A DNA stretch of 64,000 nt from Paraburkholderia tropica (GTDB taxonomy: Bacteria > Pseudomonadota > Gammaproteobacteria > Burkholderiales > Burkholderiaceae). Positions 51,065-60,121 of this stretch are shown here, piece after piece (position 1 is the first letter of the stretch; every line of letters starts with the position of its first letter). The DNA lies in contig NZ_FNZM01000007.1 of the NCBI RefSeq assembly GCF_900109265.1, positions 1 to 64,000 of the forward strand, in the 5' to 3' direction. The translations under genes and the position numbers were made by a program. Under the pieces are notes generated by a model that saw nothing but the letters and a program-made list of their open reading frames with translations, searched no databases and was not told where the DNA came from.

Positions 51065-51856
51065 TTAGCGTGCCGGATTGCGTCGATTCACATGGTTGTC
51101 GAGAATCGCATCGGCCATGGCGCGCGACTTCGCGCTATTGCGGGCGTCGAGCATGGCAATCACGATGGACGCCCCGAAAATCAGCAGGCTGAATGTCACG
51201 ACGATGCCCGCGAGCCAGGGCACCGGCATATTGCGCAGATCGGCGACCGAGTAACTGCCCGCTTCGAATTGCGCGGCGGCCATGCCGCAGTAATGCATGC
51301 CGCACACCGCGACGCCCATCACGATTGCCGAGCCGATCTGCCGGACGCGGCGCATCGTATGGCGGCGGCGCAGGTCGAAAGCCAGCAGCAACGCCGCACC
51401 GCTCGCGATGATGGCGATGATCACCGACGCGATCACGAGGCCGATGTTGTAATGAATGGCCGGGCAGATATCCATCGCCCACATGCCGAGATAGTGCATG
51501 CCCGCCACGCCGAGCCCCATGGCAACGGCGGCGCCCGAGAGCAGCGGCCAGCTCAGTTCGTAACGGCACAGCGGCAGAAAACCGATTGCGGACGCGACGA
51601 TGGCAATCGCCAGCGAAGCAACGGTAATGGGAACGTTGTAGCCGACGGAGATCGGCAGATGGAACGCCAGCATGGCGATGAAATGCATCGACCAGATGCC
51701 GAGCCCCATGATGCATCCGCCGAATGCGATCCACGGAAGAAGCGGGCGTTTGCCGATGACATCGAGGCGATCGGAAATATCCAATGCCGTGAATGAGGCA
51801 AAGATCGCGAGCAGGCAGGAGAGCACGACAAGCGAGGGATCGTAGTAGCCGGTCAT
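51065..51856 (-). CDS. Stand-alone MHYT-domain membrane sensor
   Basis: This protein of 263 residues has seven TM segments with the MHYT-type motifs at segment ends: SMHFIAM, GMHYLGM and GMHYCGM. The Met/His residues are thought to bind copper and sense a diatomic gas. In most proteins this domain precedes GGDEF/EAL or kinase domains. Here the sequence ends soon after TM7 (ILDNHVNRRNPAR), so there is no output domain, and no signalling gene is adjacent on the same strand. Confidence 0.87.
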   Translation of the reverse strand: MTGYYDPSLVVLSCLLAIFASFTALDISDRLDVIGKRPLLPWIAFGGCIMGLGIWSMHFIAMLAFHLPISVGYNVPITVASLAIAIVASAIGFLPLCRYELSWPLLSGAAVAMGLGVAGMHYLGMWAMDICPAIHYNIGLVIASVIIAIIASGAALLLAFDLRRRHTMRRVRQIGSAIVMGVAVCGMHYCGMAAAQFEAGSYSVADLRNMPVPWLAGIVVTFSLLIFGASIVIAMLDARNSAKSRAMADAILDNHVNRRNPAR

Positions 51857-52171
51857 TTTCGTTCAACTCGTGTGAACTGCATGTGGCGAGACTTGGCGTG
51901 GACGCGGTTACCACTTCCCCGTGCGTCCATTTCCTTTTAAAAATTGCGTCGAGTATACATAGAAACGTTTGCGCGCAATAGCGAGGCAGAACCCGAATAA
52001 ACCCGAAAAGGACGCCTAAGAAATGTGGAATGACCCTTGAATGGCGGCTGTAAAAAAATACTCGAATAGCGGCATTCGAATAACGATGCGAATTGCATTT
52101 AAATGGCTTTAAAACACGTATGAAAAGGCAAGGGCGCGGCATTTGTTTGCACGCAAGGCAAACTGCTCTGC
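51857..52171. other. AT-rich intergenic region
   Basis: This 315-bp gap is clearly richer in A/T than its surroundings, notably 51930-52130, with short CGAATA/TTCGAA-type repeats around 52070-52110. It contains a 23-codon frame at 52041 without a ribosome-binding site, which I do not accept as a gene. Probably promoter DNA for the MHYT gene. Confidence 0.4.
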
Positions 52172-52945
52172 CTACTTTCGCCGCAGATACTCGCTAGGCG
52201 GCATGCCCAGCACCTTGCGAAACATCGCCGCGAACGCGCTCGGACTGTCGTAACCATGCTCGAGCGCGAGTTCGAGTATCGACACTCCGGCGGACAACCT
52301 CGGCAAACTGAGCAGCAGGCGCGCGTGCCGCCACCACGCGCCGGGCGTCATGCCGGTTTCGCGCTTGAACGCGCGCGCGAGCGTGCGTTCGGTCATGTGC
52401 GCGGCGTGCGCCCAGGATTCGAGCGTGACCGGTTCGGCGGGCGAGCGGATCAGTTGCGTGCACAGCGCGCTCAACGCGGGATGGCGCGGCATCGGCACAT
52501 GCAGGGCGAGCGGCACGGCGATTTCGACTTCGTCGAGGATCAGCGCCAGCACGCGGCCGGCGCGATGGTTGAGGTCGTAATCGGCGGGCAGGCCGTGCGC
52601 GGTCACGATCAACTCGCGCAGCAACGCGCTCGCCTCGATCACGCGGCAATCGCGCGGCAGACTCGGCCGCACTTCATGAGCGACGAACAGCGAGTGCATG
52701 CGCACGTCGCCGGCCATTTCGATTTCGTGGCGCGTGCCGCCCGGCACCCAGACCGCGCGTCCTGGCGGCACGACCCAACTGCCGGCCTCGGCGCGCACGA
52801 TCATCACGCCGTCGATGGCGAGGATCAGTTGCGCCTGCGCGTGCGTGTGCGCCGGAAACGCAAGGCCCGCGGGCGAATCGGTGGCGATCACGCCGATCTG
52901 GCGCGCTTTGTCCTGCGCGTCGAGCGCCTCGAAGAAACCGTTCAT
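52172..52945 (-). CDS. AraC-family regulator with cupin sensor domain
   Basis: This 257-residue protein has an N-terminal cupin (AFPAHTHAQAQLILAIDGV and VPPGRAVWVPGGTRHEIEM) and a C-terminal AraC double HTH (SWAHAAHMTERTLARAFKRE and ILELALEHGYDSPSAFAAMF, then PSEYLRRK). It is divergent from the efflux operon starting at 53010, with only 64 bp between, so it is the probable regulator of that operon. A perfect 10-bp palindrome lies in the gap. Confidence 0.9.
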   Translation of the reverse strand: MNGFFEALDAQDKARQIGVIATDSPAGLAFPAHTHAQAQLILAIDGVMIVRAEAGSWVVPPGRAVWVPGGTRHEIEMAGDVRMHSLFVAHEVRPSLPRDCRVIEASALLRELIVTAHGLPADYDLNHRAGRVLALILDEVEIAVPLALHVPMPRHPALSALCTQLIRSPAEPVTLESWAHAAHMTERTLARAFKRETGMTPGAWWRHARLLLSLPRLSAGVSILELALEHGYDSPSAFAAMFRKVLGMPPSEYLRRK

Positions 52946-52995
52946 GTGTCAATTTCCCGACGATGAATGCACATTGCGCGCGCGATTGACCAAAG

Positions 52996-53005
52996 GGGTC
53001 GACCC
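52996..53005. promoter_or_regulatory. GGGTCGACCC palindrome before the efflux operon
   Basis: A perfect 10-bp palindrome directly before the first possible start of the outer-membrane factor gene. TTGACC lies 5 bp upstream (52986) and TATCAT overlaps the ATG at 53010. If TATCAT is a -10, translation would begin at the second ATG (53058). Confidence 0.35.
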
Positions 53006-53009
53006 TATC

Positions 53010-54539
53010 ATGACGTCGATGTTTCCGCCCGATCGTTTTCCCTTCATCGACTTCACGATGCCGTCCACGTCTGTTCCTCCCGTTTCATCGCGCGTTGCGA
53101 GCGCGCTGTTATTGACCGCCGCAGTGTCTGCGCTGGCTGCGCTGACTGCGAGTCTCGCCGCGTGCTCGACCGCCGAGGCTGATCGCGCGCCCGTGGCCGC
53201 CGCCGAGCGCACCGCGCCGTTCGACGCCGCCGCTTCGACGCCCGACGCCGTGAGCGCCGCGCCGCCCGATCACTGGTGGCGGCTCTACGACGATCCCGCG
53301 CTCGACGCGCTGATCCGCGACGCGCTCGCGCAGAACCGCGATCTCGCCGTGGCCGCCGCGCGCGTCGAACGCGCCCGCGCCGTGCTCGCGCAAACCGACG
53401 CCGCGCGCCTGCCCGCCACGGAGGCGACGTTCGGCGTCGATTACGGCCGCCACACCGACGACCAGATCGTGGCCGCCGCACGCAACAGCGGCAGCGCGCC
53501 GACGCGCTTCGGCTGGGCGCCGGGTTTCGCGCTGTCGTGGGAGGTCGATCTGTGGGGACGCGTGCGCGATCTCGTCGATGCCGCGCATGCCGACGCCGAC
53601 GCCCAGCAAGCCGCCGCCGACGCCATGCGCGTGAGCGTCGCCGCCGAAACCGCGAGCGCCTACGCGCGGGCCTGTGCGTTTGGCGCGCGTATCGGCGTGG
53701 CGATGCGCTCGGAGCAGGTGGCCGAGCGCATCGCCGCGCTCACGGCGCGGCAGCAGGCGCTGGGCCTCGTCGCGCCGATGGACCTCGCCCGCGCGCGCGC
53801 TTTCGCCGACGACACGCGCGCGCGTCTGCCCGTGCTCGAAGGCGAGCGCCGCGCCGCGCTCTACGAACTCGCGGTGCTCACGGGTCAGGCGCCGTCCGAG
53901 ATTCCGCCGGCCGCCGTGCAGTGCCGCACGCCGCCCGCGCTCGCGCAGCCGTTTCCGCTCGGCGACGGCGCGGCGCTGCTGCGCCGCCGTCCCGATCTGC
54001 GCGAGGCCGAACGCAAGCTCGCGGCGGCGCATGCCCGCGTCGGCGCGGCGCAGGCGTCGCTGTATCCGGCCATCTTGCTGGGCGGCTCGGTGAACTGGCT
54101 GTCGACGACGGGCAATCCCGCATCGATCGGCGACCGGTATGCGGTGGCGTGGGGTATCGGCCCGCTGATTAGCTGGCGCTTTCCGAATCTGGCGGCGAGC
54201 CGTGCCGAACTGGGCGCGGCGCGTGCCGACGACACCGGCGCGCGCGCCGCGTTCGATGCGAGCGTGTTGCGCGCCTTGCAGGAAACCGAGCAGGCGCTCG
54301 CGCGTTACGGCGCGGCGTGGCGCGAGCGCCATGCGTTGCAGACGGCGCGCGCCGAGCACGCTCGCGCCTTCACGCTCGCCGAGCGCGAGTTCCGCGCGGG
54401 CGCGCTCGATTCGCTCGGCGTGCTCGACGCGGAGCGCAGCCTCGTGGACGTGGACGCGGCGCTCGCGCAGTCCGCGCAGCAGGTCTCGCTCGATCAGGTG
54501 GCGGTGTTCAAGGCGCTCGGCGGTGGCTGGCAGCCCTGA
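53010..54539 (+). CDS. NodT-family outer-membrane efflux lipoprotein
   Basis: This protein of 509 residues (493 from the alternative ATG at 53058, which places the signal peptide normally) has the lipobox SLAAC, so it is a lipoprotein. Two OEP repeats follow, with DHWWRLYDDPALDALI at the start, SWEVDLWGRVRDLVDAA in the first half and LRRRPDLREAERKLAAAHA in the second. It forms the TolC-like outer channel for the EmrA/EmrB pair encoded next. The stop is 37 bp before the emrA-like gene. Confidence 0.9.
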   Translation: MTSMFPPDRFPFIDFTMPSTSVPPVSSRVASALLLTAAVSALAALTASLAACSTAEADRAPVAAAERTAPFDAAASTPDAVSAAPPDHWWRLYDDPALDALIRDALAQNRDLAVAAARVERARAVLAQTDAARLPATEATFGVDYGRHTDDQIVAAARNSGSAPTRFGWAPGFALSWEVDLWGRVRDLVDAAHADADAQQAAADAMRVSVAAETASAYARACAFGARIGVAMRSEQVAERIAALTARQQALGLVAPMDLARARAFADDTRARLPVLEGERRAALYELAVLTGQAPSEIPPAAVQCRTPPALAQPFPLGDGAALLRRRPDLREAERKLAAAHARVGAAQASLYPAILLGGSVNWLSTTGNPASIGDRYAVAWGIGPLISWRFPNLAASRAELGAARADDTGARAAFDASVLRALQETEQALARYGAAWRERHALQTARAEHARAFTLAEREFRAGALDSLGVLDAERSLVDVDAALAQSAQQVSLDQVAVFKALGGGWQP

Positions 54540-54576
54540 GCGCGGCTTCATTCATTCTCGAAACAAGATCACAAGC

Positions 54577-55701
54577 ATGAGTACGACTGTCGATACCCAA
54601 ACTGAAACCGAAGTTAAAAAGATCAGGCATCCGAAACGTGTATGGATCGTCGCGGGCGGCGTGCTCGCGCTGCTGGCGGCCAGCGCGTGGGGCTGGCACT
54701 GGTGGCGCGTCGCGCGCTTCGTCGAATCGACGGACGACGCCTATGTGCGCGCCGATGTCGTGACCGTGAGCCCGCGCGTGTCGGGCTACGTGACGCGCGT
54801 GGCCGTCGACGACGATCAGCCCGTGCGTCGCGGCGACGTGCTCGTTCAGCTCGACGACCGCGATTTCCGCGCCAAAGCGCAAGCGGCTGCGGCAGCGGTC
54901 GCGAGCGCGCAGGCGGCGCTGGGCGAGGCGCAGGCGGCGTCGCGCACGCTCGATGCGCAGATCGCGCAGCAGGCGAGCGCGATCGACGAAGCGCAGGCCG
55001 ACGTGGACGCCGCGCGCGCCGAATCCGCGCGCCGCAACGCCGACGCGGCGCGCTATCAGGCCTTGCTCGCCGACGAAGCCGCGAGCGGCCAGCGCTGGGA
55101 AGCGGCCCACGCCGACGCGCTCAAGGCGAACGCGCAGTATGCGCGCGCGAAGGCGGCGGCGCAGGCGCAGCGCGCGCAGACCGAGGTGTTGCAGCGTCGG
55201 CGTGCGCAGGACGATGCGGCGATCGACGCGGCGCGCGCGCGGCTCGCGGCGGCGCAGGCGCAACGCGTGCTCGCGGACCTCGATCTCGACCATACGCGCA
55301 TCGTCGCCACGCGCGACGGCATGGTCGGACAGCGCAGCGTGCGCGCGGGGCAGTACGTGGAGGCGGGCACGCCGCTGCTCGCCGTGGTGCCGATGCGCGA
55401 TGTCTACGTGGTCGCGAACTTCAAGGAAACGCAGCTCGAACATATGCGCGACGGCGAGCCTGTCACGCTAGACATCGATACGTTTTCGGGCCGCACGCTG
55501 CACGGTCGCGTGCGCGGCATCGCGCCGGGATCGGGTGCGGAATTCGCGCTTCTGCCGCCCGATAACGCCACCGGCAACTTCACGAAGATCGTGCAACGCG
55601 TGCCCGTGAAGGTCGCGCTCGATCCGCTGCCGCGCGACGTCGTGCTGCGGCCCGGCATGTCGGTGGTCGCGCATGTGGATACGCGCGAGGCGGCGCGATG
55701 A
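54577..55701 (+). CDS. EmrA-type membrane-fusion (HlyD family) protein
   Basis: This 374-residue protein has one N-terminal TM (about residues 22-42, VWIVAGGVLALLAASAWGWH), STDDAYVRADVVTVSPRVSG (lipoyl half), a long Ala/Arg-rich coiled-coil hairpin (about 95-225), DLDHTRIVATRDGMVG (second lipoyl half) and a beta-barrel part with VVANFKETQLEHM. This is the EmrA layout linking an inner-membrane MFS pump to an outer-membrane channel. Its stop overlaps the next start (ATGA). Confidence 0.92.
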   Translation: MSTTVDTQTETEVKKIRHPKRVWIVAGGVLALLAASAWGWHWWRVARFVESTDDAYVRADVVTVSPRVSGYVTRVAVDDDQPVRRGDVLVQLDDRDFRAKAQAAAAAVASAQAALGEAQAASRTLDAQIAQQASAIDEAQADVDAARAESARRNADAARYQALLADEAASGQRWEAAHADALKANAQYARAKAAAQAQRAQTEVLQRRRAQDDAAIDAARARLAAAQAQRVLADLDLDHTRIVATRDGMVGQRSVRAGQYVEAGTPLLAVVPMRDVYVVANFKETQLEHMRDGEPVTLDIDTFSGRTLHGRVRGIAPGSGAEFALLPPDNATGNFTKIVQRVPVKVALDPLPRDVVLRPGMSVVAHVDTREAAR

Positions 55702-57293
55702 CCCCGCAATCGGCGCAATCCGCGCAATCCACACCCGCCGCCGAAGAAACCGTCTCGCTGCGCGCGTGGGTCGCCGTGCTCGGCGGCGTGTTCGGCTGCT
55801 TCATGGCGGGCATGAACGTACACGTGACTAACGCCTCGCTGCCCGACATTCGCGGCGCGCTGGGCGCGAGCTTCGAGGAAGGATCGTGGATCACGACCGC
55901 GTATCTCGTCGCCGAGATCGTTGTGATTCCGCTCACGGGCTGGCTCGTGCAGGTGTTTTCCGCGCGACGCGTGCTGCTGGTCGGGGCGTCGGGGTTTCTC
56001 GCGTTCTCGCTGGCGTGCTCGCTCGCGCCGACGATCGGTTCGATGATCGCCGCGCGCGCCTTGCAGGGCGCGTTCGGCGGCGTGCTGATTCCGCTCTCGT
56101 TTCAGCTCATCGCCACCGAGTTGCCGGCGTCGCGGCGCGCGCTCGGCATGGCGCTGTTCGCCGTCGCCAACAACGTCGCGCAGGCGGCGGGGCCGTCGCT
56201 CGGCGGCTGGCTCACGGACGCCTATTCGTGGCGCTGGATCTTCTATCTGCAGATTCCGCCCGCGCTCGCGCTGATCGCGGCGATTGCATGGTCGATCAAA
56301 CCCGTTTCCGTCGATCTCGCGCGCCTGAAGAACGCGGATTGGTTCGGCATCCTGGCGATGGCGGTTGGCTTGAGCGCATTGCAGATCGTGCTCGAAGAAG
56401 GCGGGCGCAAGGACTGGTTCGCCTCGCACGATATCGTGCTGCTGTCGTGCGTCGCGGCGCTCGGTCTTGTCGCGTTCGTGGCGATCGAATTAAAGCGCGC
56501 GCAGCCGTTCATCAACCTGCGTCTGCTGGGGCGCTACAACTTCGGCGTGGCGAGCCTGATGCAATTCATGTTCGGCGCGGTGGTGTTCGGCGTGGTGTTT
56601 CTGGTGCCGAATTATTTCGCGCAGACGCAGGGCTATAGCGCGCGCGATATCGGCATGACGATGATTCCGTATGGCCTCGTGCAGTTCGCCATGTCGTTCG
56701 CCACGCCGCCGCTGATGCGCGTCGTCGGGCCGCGAATGGCGATCGTCGCGGGCTTTGCGCTGGTCGCTGTGGGCTGCCTGATGAATATCCATCTCGACGC
56801 CGATTCCGCCGCGAACGTAATCGTGCCGTCGCTGATCGTGCGCGGCGTGGGGCAGTCGCTGGTGGTGATCGCGCTGTCGGTGATGGCGGTGGACGGCATC
56901 GAAAAGGCGCAGCTCGGGTCGGCCTCGGGCGTGTTCAATATGGTGCGCAACGTGGGCGGCGCGATCGGCATCGCGCTCGCGAGCCAGATCGTGGTCGAGC
57001 GGGAGAAGCTGCATGCCATGCGGATCGGTGAATCGATCACGCCTTACGCGAGCGCGTTTCAGGAACGGATGGCAGCGCTCTCGCGGCTCGTGGCGCAGAG
57101 GCATCTCGCGCACGCCGACGCGCTGCCGCGCGCGCGCTTGGACGGCGTGCACGAAACGGCGCTCGCGATCATCGAGCAGCGCGTGCTGCACGAAGCGCTG
57201 CTGATGGCGTATAGCGATGCGTTTCTGATCGCGGGCGTTGCGATGCTTGGCTGCATGGCCGCTGCGTTTTCGCTGCGCGGCGCGAGTCGATGA
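55698..57293 (+). CDS. EmrB/QacA-type MFS efflux pump (DHA2, 14 TM)
   Basis: This 531-residue protein has 14 TM segments. VTNASLPDIRGALGAS precedes the first conserved loop, TAYLVAEIVVIPLTGWL marks TM2, ARALQGAFGGVLIPLSFQ TM4, and the drug-antiporter motif C reads LGMALFAVANNVAQAAGPSLGG. It exports hydrophobic drugs or phenolics with proton uptake. It is translationally coupled to the EmrA gene and is the last gene of the tripartite operon. Confidence 0.92.
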   Translation: MTPQSAQSAQSTPAAEETVSLRAWVAVLGGVFGCFMAGMNVHVTNASLPDIRGALGASFEEGSWITTAYLVAEIVVIPLTGWLVQVFSARRVLLVGASGFLAFSLACSLAPTIGSMIAARALQGAFGGVLIPLSFQLIATELPASRRALGMALFAVANNVAQAAGPSLGGWLTDAYSWRWIFYLQIPPALALIAAIAWSIKPVSVDLARLKNADWFGILAMAVGLSALQIVLEEGGRKDWFASHDIVLLSCVAALGLVAFVAIELKRAQPFINLRLLGRYNFGVASLMQFMFGAVVFGVVFLVPNYFAQTQGYSARDIGMTMIPYGLVQFAMSFATPPLMRVVGPRMAIVAGFALVAVGCLMNIHLDADSAANVIVPSLIVRGVGQSLVVIALSVMAVDGIEKAQLGSASGVFNMVRNVGGAIGIALASQIVVEREKLHAMRIGESITPYASAFQERMAALSRLVAQRHLAHADALPRARLDGVHETALAIIEQRVLHEALLMAYSDAFLIAGVAMLGCMAAAFSLRGASR

Positions 57294-57312
57294 CGCGGTT
57301 TAGCTCGCAGGT

Positions 57313-58527
57313 TCAGTTGGCAGGTGAAGGCGCGTTGCGCTGCCGTCGTCCTTCGAAAATGCCGAGCGTAAAAACCGTCAGCATGCCGCTCGCGATGGCG
57401 AGTGGCCAGAGCAGCACGTCGTTGCCGAGACGCGCCATCGCCGCGCCCGCGATCAGCGGACCGACGATCGAGCTGCCCGTGAACGCGAGCGACACGCGCC
57501 GCATGTTGCGCACGAGCGCGTCTTTCTCGCCGGCGGCGGCCGCGTACATGCCGAGCGTGATGAAGGCGCTGTTCATGCCGCCCGCGAGAAAGGCGCTCGC
57601 GGCGAAGCGCCAGGACGTGGGCGCGGCGAGCGCGAACGCGACCAGGGCGAGCGTGCTCGTCATCGCGCAGAGGACCACGGTTTTGCCGAGGCCCGCGCGG
57701 TCGGCCATCCACCCGACCGGGAATTGCAGCGCCATGCCGCCGAGGCCGACGCAGGCGAGCAGGACGGTGGTCTGGGTGCCGGTCATGCCGCGCGCGGCGG
57801 CGTAGAGCGGGAACAGGCCGTAGAGCGCGCCGTCGCTGAGGCCGCCGACGGCGACCACCACCATGCCCAGCGCGACGAGCGCGCTGACCGGCATGAAGCG
57901 CGCGTTGCTTTGGCCCGGCGTTTCGCGCGCGGGCGGCGCGACTGCTGGCCCGATGGGCGACCCGGAAGCGGTCAGCCACAGCGGAATCGCGGCGGCCAAC
58001 GTGAAGGCCAGGCCGGCGACGATCGTCACGGAACCGGCGGGCCCGCACCACGCGGCCAGCGCGGGCGCGACGACGCCCGCCGCCGCGATCAGGGTTTCAT
58101 GCACGCCGACCACGCGGCCGCTGAGCGCATCCGGCACGAGTCCGTAAAGCCAGGATTCGTTGGCGATCCAGCGCAGGCCGATCCCGAGACCCATCAGCAT
58201 GCCGGGCGCGATCCACCACGGCCACGCCAGCCACGGCACCGACGCGAAGGCCGCGATGCTGGCCGCGAGCCCCAGCGAGACCGTGTATTTAGCGCCGACG
58301 CGTGCGACCAGCGCGGGCGCCGCCATCAGCCCCGCGAGCATGCCGATCCATTGCGACGCCGCGAACAGCCCGGCGCGCGGCGCGTCGAGCCCCTGATGCG
58401 CGAGCCAGACCGGCAGCACGATGAAGCCGAGGCCGAACTGGCCGATCTGCGCGAGCGTCGAGACGGCGGTCAGCGCGGCGATCGCGCGCCAGCGCACCGC
58501 GGGTGCGGCGGGTGCAGCTTCGTTCAC
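57313..58527 (-). CDS. MFS transporter (YcaD/CynX-like) coupled to a MarR gene
   Basis: This protein of 404 residues has 12 TM segments. GLRWIANESWLYGLVPDALSGRVVGVHETL after TM4 is the signature of the YcaD-like group, which resembles sugar-efflux and uncharacterised MFS carriers. It starts at GTG, overlapping the MarR stop by four bases (GTGA), so it is coupled to that regulator and probably exports or imports its effector. Longer upstream frames are shadows of the MarR gene. Confidence 0.88.
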   Translation of the reverse strand: MNEAAPAAPAVRWRAIAALTAVSTLAQIGQFGLGFIVLPVWLAHQGLDAPRAGLFAASQWIGMLAGLMAAPALVARVGAKYTVSLGLAASIAAFASVPWLAWPWWIAPGMLMGLGIGLRWIANESWLYGLVPDALSGRVVGVHETLIAAAGVVAPALAAWCGPAGSVTIVAGLAFTLAAAIPLWLTASGSPIGPAVAPPARETPGQSNARFMPVSALVALGMVVVAVGGLSDGALYGLFPLYAAARGMTGTQTTVLLACVGLGGMALQFPVGWMADRAGLGKTVVLCAMTSTLALVAFALAAPTSWRFAASAFLAGGMNSAFITLGMYAAAAGEKDALVRNMRRVSLAFTGSSIVGPLIAGAAMARLGNDVLLWPLAIASGMLTVFTLGIFEGRRQRNAPSPAN

Positions 58528-59057
58528 GGCGCGCTCCCGGCGGGCATCGGCAGCCCGGTTTCGCGGCATTCGATCGGACAGCCCGCTTTGAGGCACGGGC
58601 CGTCGTCGCAGAAGCGGCAAAGCTGCATCGCCTGCGCGGCGTCGCGTGTTTCGTGCCAGAGCACCTTGATCAGCAGCGCTTCGAGTTGCTGTCGCTCGTT
58701 GCCGTCGAGATGGCCGACGATGCGCGTGAGCAGTGCGTCGCGCGCACGTTGCAGGGCCGCGACTTCGCGGCGGCCGGCGTCGGTCAGCGCGAGGGCGACG
58801 GAGCGTTTGTCGACACCGGGCCGTTTTTCGACGAGACCGGCGTCGACCAATGCCGCGACGGCGCGCACCGCCGCCGGATGCGAGAGCGCGACGGCGTCGC
58901 GCAACAGTTCGATCGATGCGTCCGGATACTGGCCGATGGCGTTCAGCATCGCCCGCGCGGTGGGGCCGGCGAGTGCCGCCACGGAATCGAGCGCGACCAT
59001 GTCGTCCATCACCAGCACGGCGAGCGCGCCGAGCAGGTTTTCCGTGCGCTGAGTCAT
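58524..59057 (-). CDS. MarR-family regulator with cysteine-rich C-terminal tail
   Basis: This 177-residue protein has a winged HTH (SIELLRDAVALSHPAAVRAV, LVDAGLVEKRPGVDKRSVAL). The tail after the dimer helices, CRFCDDGPCLKAGCPIECR, carries five cysteines (C-x2-C-x4-C-x4-C-x3-C) and ends soon after. Such a tail could bind a metal or Fe-S cluster or sense oxidants. GGGAGACG precedes the ATG. A near-perfect 26-bp palindrome lies just upstream, the likely autoregulatory site. It is coupled to the downstream MFS gene. Confidence 0.88.
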   Translation of the reverse strand: MTQRTENLLGALAVLVMDDMVALDSVAALAGPTARAMLNAIGQYPDASIELLRDAVALSHPAAVRAVAALVDAGLVEKRPGVDKRSVALALTDAGRREVAALQRARDALLTRIVGHLDGNERQQLEALLIKVLWHETRDAAQAMQLCRFCDDGPCLKAGCPIECRETGLPMPAGSAP

Positions 59058-59072
59058 ACGTCTCCCAATACA

Positions 59073-59098
59073 TGCAATCTGCACATATGCAGTTTGCA
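59073..59098. promoter_or_regulatory. 26-bp near-palindrome, MarR operator candidate
   Basis: TGCAA and CTGCA halves are arranged symmetrically (TGCAATCTGCA ... TGCAGTTTGCA) with two mismatched base pairs per arm. It lies 15 bp before the MarR start. The motif TTTGCACACAT at its right end recurs as TTTGCACACTT at 59171, so a second site may lie nearer the gluconate dehydrogenase operon. Confidence 0.6.
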
Positions 59099-59325
59099 CA
59101 CATTTCGGGAGAAAGACAAGCACAAACAAAAGCCGTCGCGCAAGCGGCGAACGACAGCCGCAAGTCCAATTTTGCACACTTGGTATTGATGTACGACAAC
59201 TTTGTGGTATGGTCGCGATCCCAAATATTGAAGCGATGACCGACGCCCCGTTGTGCAGGGGCTTGTAGCGCGTCGGCAATCCGCTCAGACCACCCCGACT
59301 CTCGCGACAGCTGAACCAATCGACC

Positions 59326-60045
59326 ATGTTGTCTGACATTTCTGCATCAAGACGTAAATTCCTCCTGACGGCCGTGCTCGCGCTGCCGACCATGGGTGTC
59401 TTCGTCAACACGCTGAGCGCCGCCGAGGCCGCCGAAATGGCCGCGCCGGATCTGAAAACCTATCGTCCGGCGTTCTTTTCGGCCGAGGAATGGGCGTTCA
59501 TGCTCGCGGCCTGCGACCGTCTGATTCCGGCCGACGGACGCGGTCCCGGCGCGCTGGAAACCAACGTGCCGGTTTTCATCGATCAGCAGATGCATGGCGA
59601 TTTCGGCCGCGAGATTTATCTGCAAGGGCCGTTCAATACGCAGGCGCCGAAAGAGCTCGGCTATCAACTGCCGTACACGCCGCAGCAGATCTATCAGCGC
59701 GGCATCAAGCTGACCGATGCGTATTGCCGCCAGAAATATCACAAGCGTTTCAGCGAACTCGACGCGGCGACGCAGGACGTCGTGCTGAAAGCGCTGCAGG
59801 ACAACGACATCCACTTTGCCGACGGCGGCGAAAGCGCGCTCAAGGCCAGCCAGTTTTTCGGCGAAATGATTTCGGATTCGAAAAACGGCTATCTCTCCGA
59901 TCCGATGTACGGCGGCAATAAAGGCATGAAAGCCTGGATTGCCATTGGTTTTCCCGGCGCCCGGGCGAGCTTCCTCGAATGGGTCTCGCAGCACAACGTG
60001 AAATATCCGCTCGGGCCCGTGAGCCTGAACGGACTTCGCGCTTGA
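59326..60045 (+). CDS. Gluconate 2-dehydrogenase subunit 3 (small, Tat-carrier) family
   Basis: This 239-residue protein has a Tat signal (SRRKFLLTAVLALP, residues 8-21). The mature part matches the gluconate dehydrogenase gamma family: FFSAEEWAFMLAACDRLIPAD, PVFIDQQMHGDFG and YPLGPVSLNG at the end. It is the subunit that carries the signal-less flavoprotein through the Tat system and holds the complex together. First gene of the three-gene operon; 76 bp to the next gene. Confidence 0.9.
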   Translation: MLSDISASRRKFLLTAVLALPTMGVFVNTLSAAEAAEMAAPDLKTYRPAFFSAEEWAFMLAACDRLIPADGRGPGALETNVPVFIDQQMHGDFGREIYLQGPFNTQAPKELGYQLPYTPQQIYQRGIKLTDAYCRQKYHKRFSELDAATQDVVLKALQDNDIHFADGGESALKASQFFGEMISDSKNGYLSDPMYGGNKGMKAWIAIGFPGARASFLEWVSQHNVKYPLGPVSLNGLRA

Positions 60046-60121
60046 GCGCAGGACTTTCGCGCGCGTGATCGCGTGACCGATCGCGAAGCACTTCGCGTAT
60101 TCAGAATCAACGAGGAACACC

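Noticed and set aside
52041..52112. 23-codon frame in the AT-rich gap before the MHYT gene
   Set aside because: No ribosome-binding site, no recognisable features and AT-rich codons unlike any gene here.
57313..59319. 668-codon frame suggesting a fusion of the MFS carrier to another domain
   Set aside because: The upstream part is the MarR gene in another frame; GTG at 58527 overlapping the MarR stop is the natural start.
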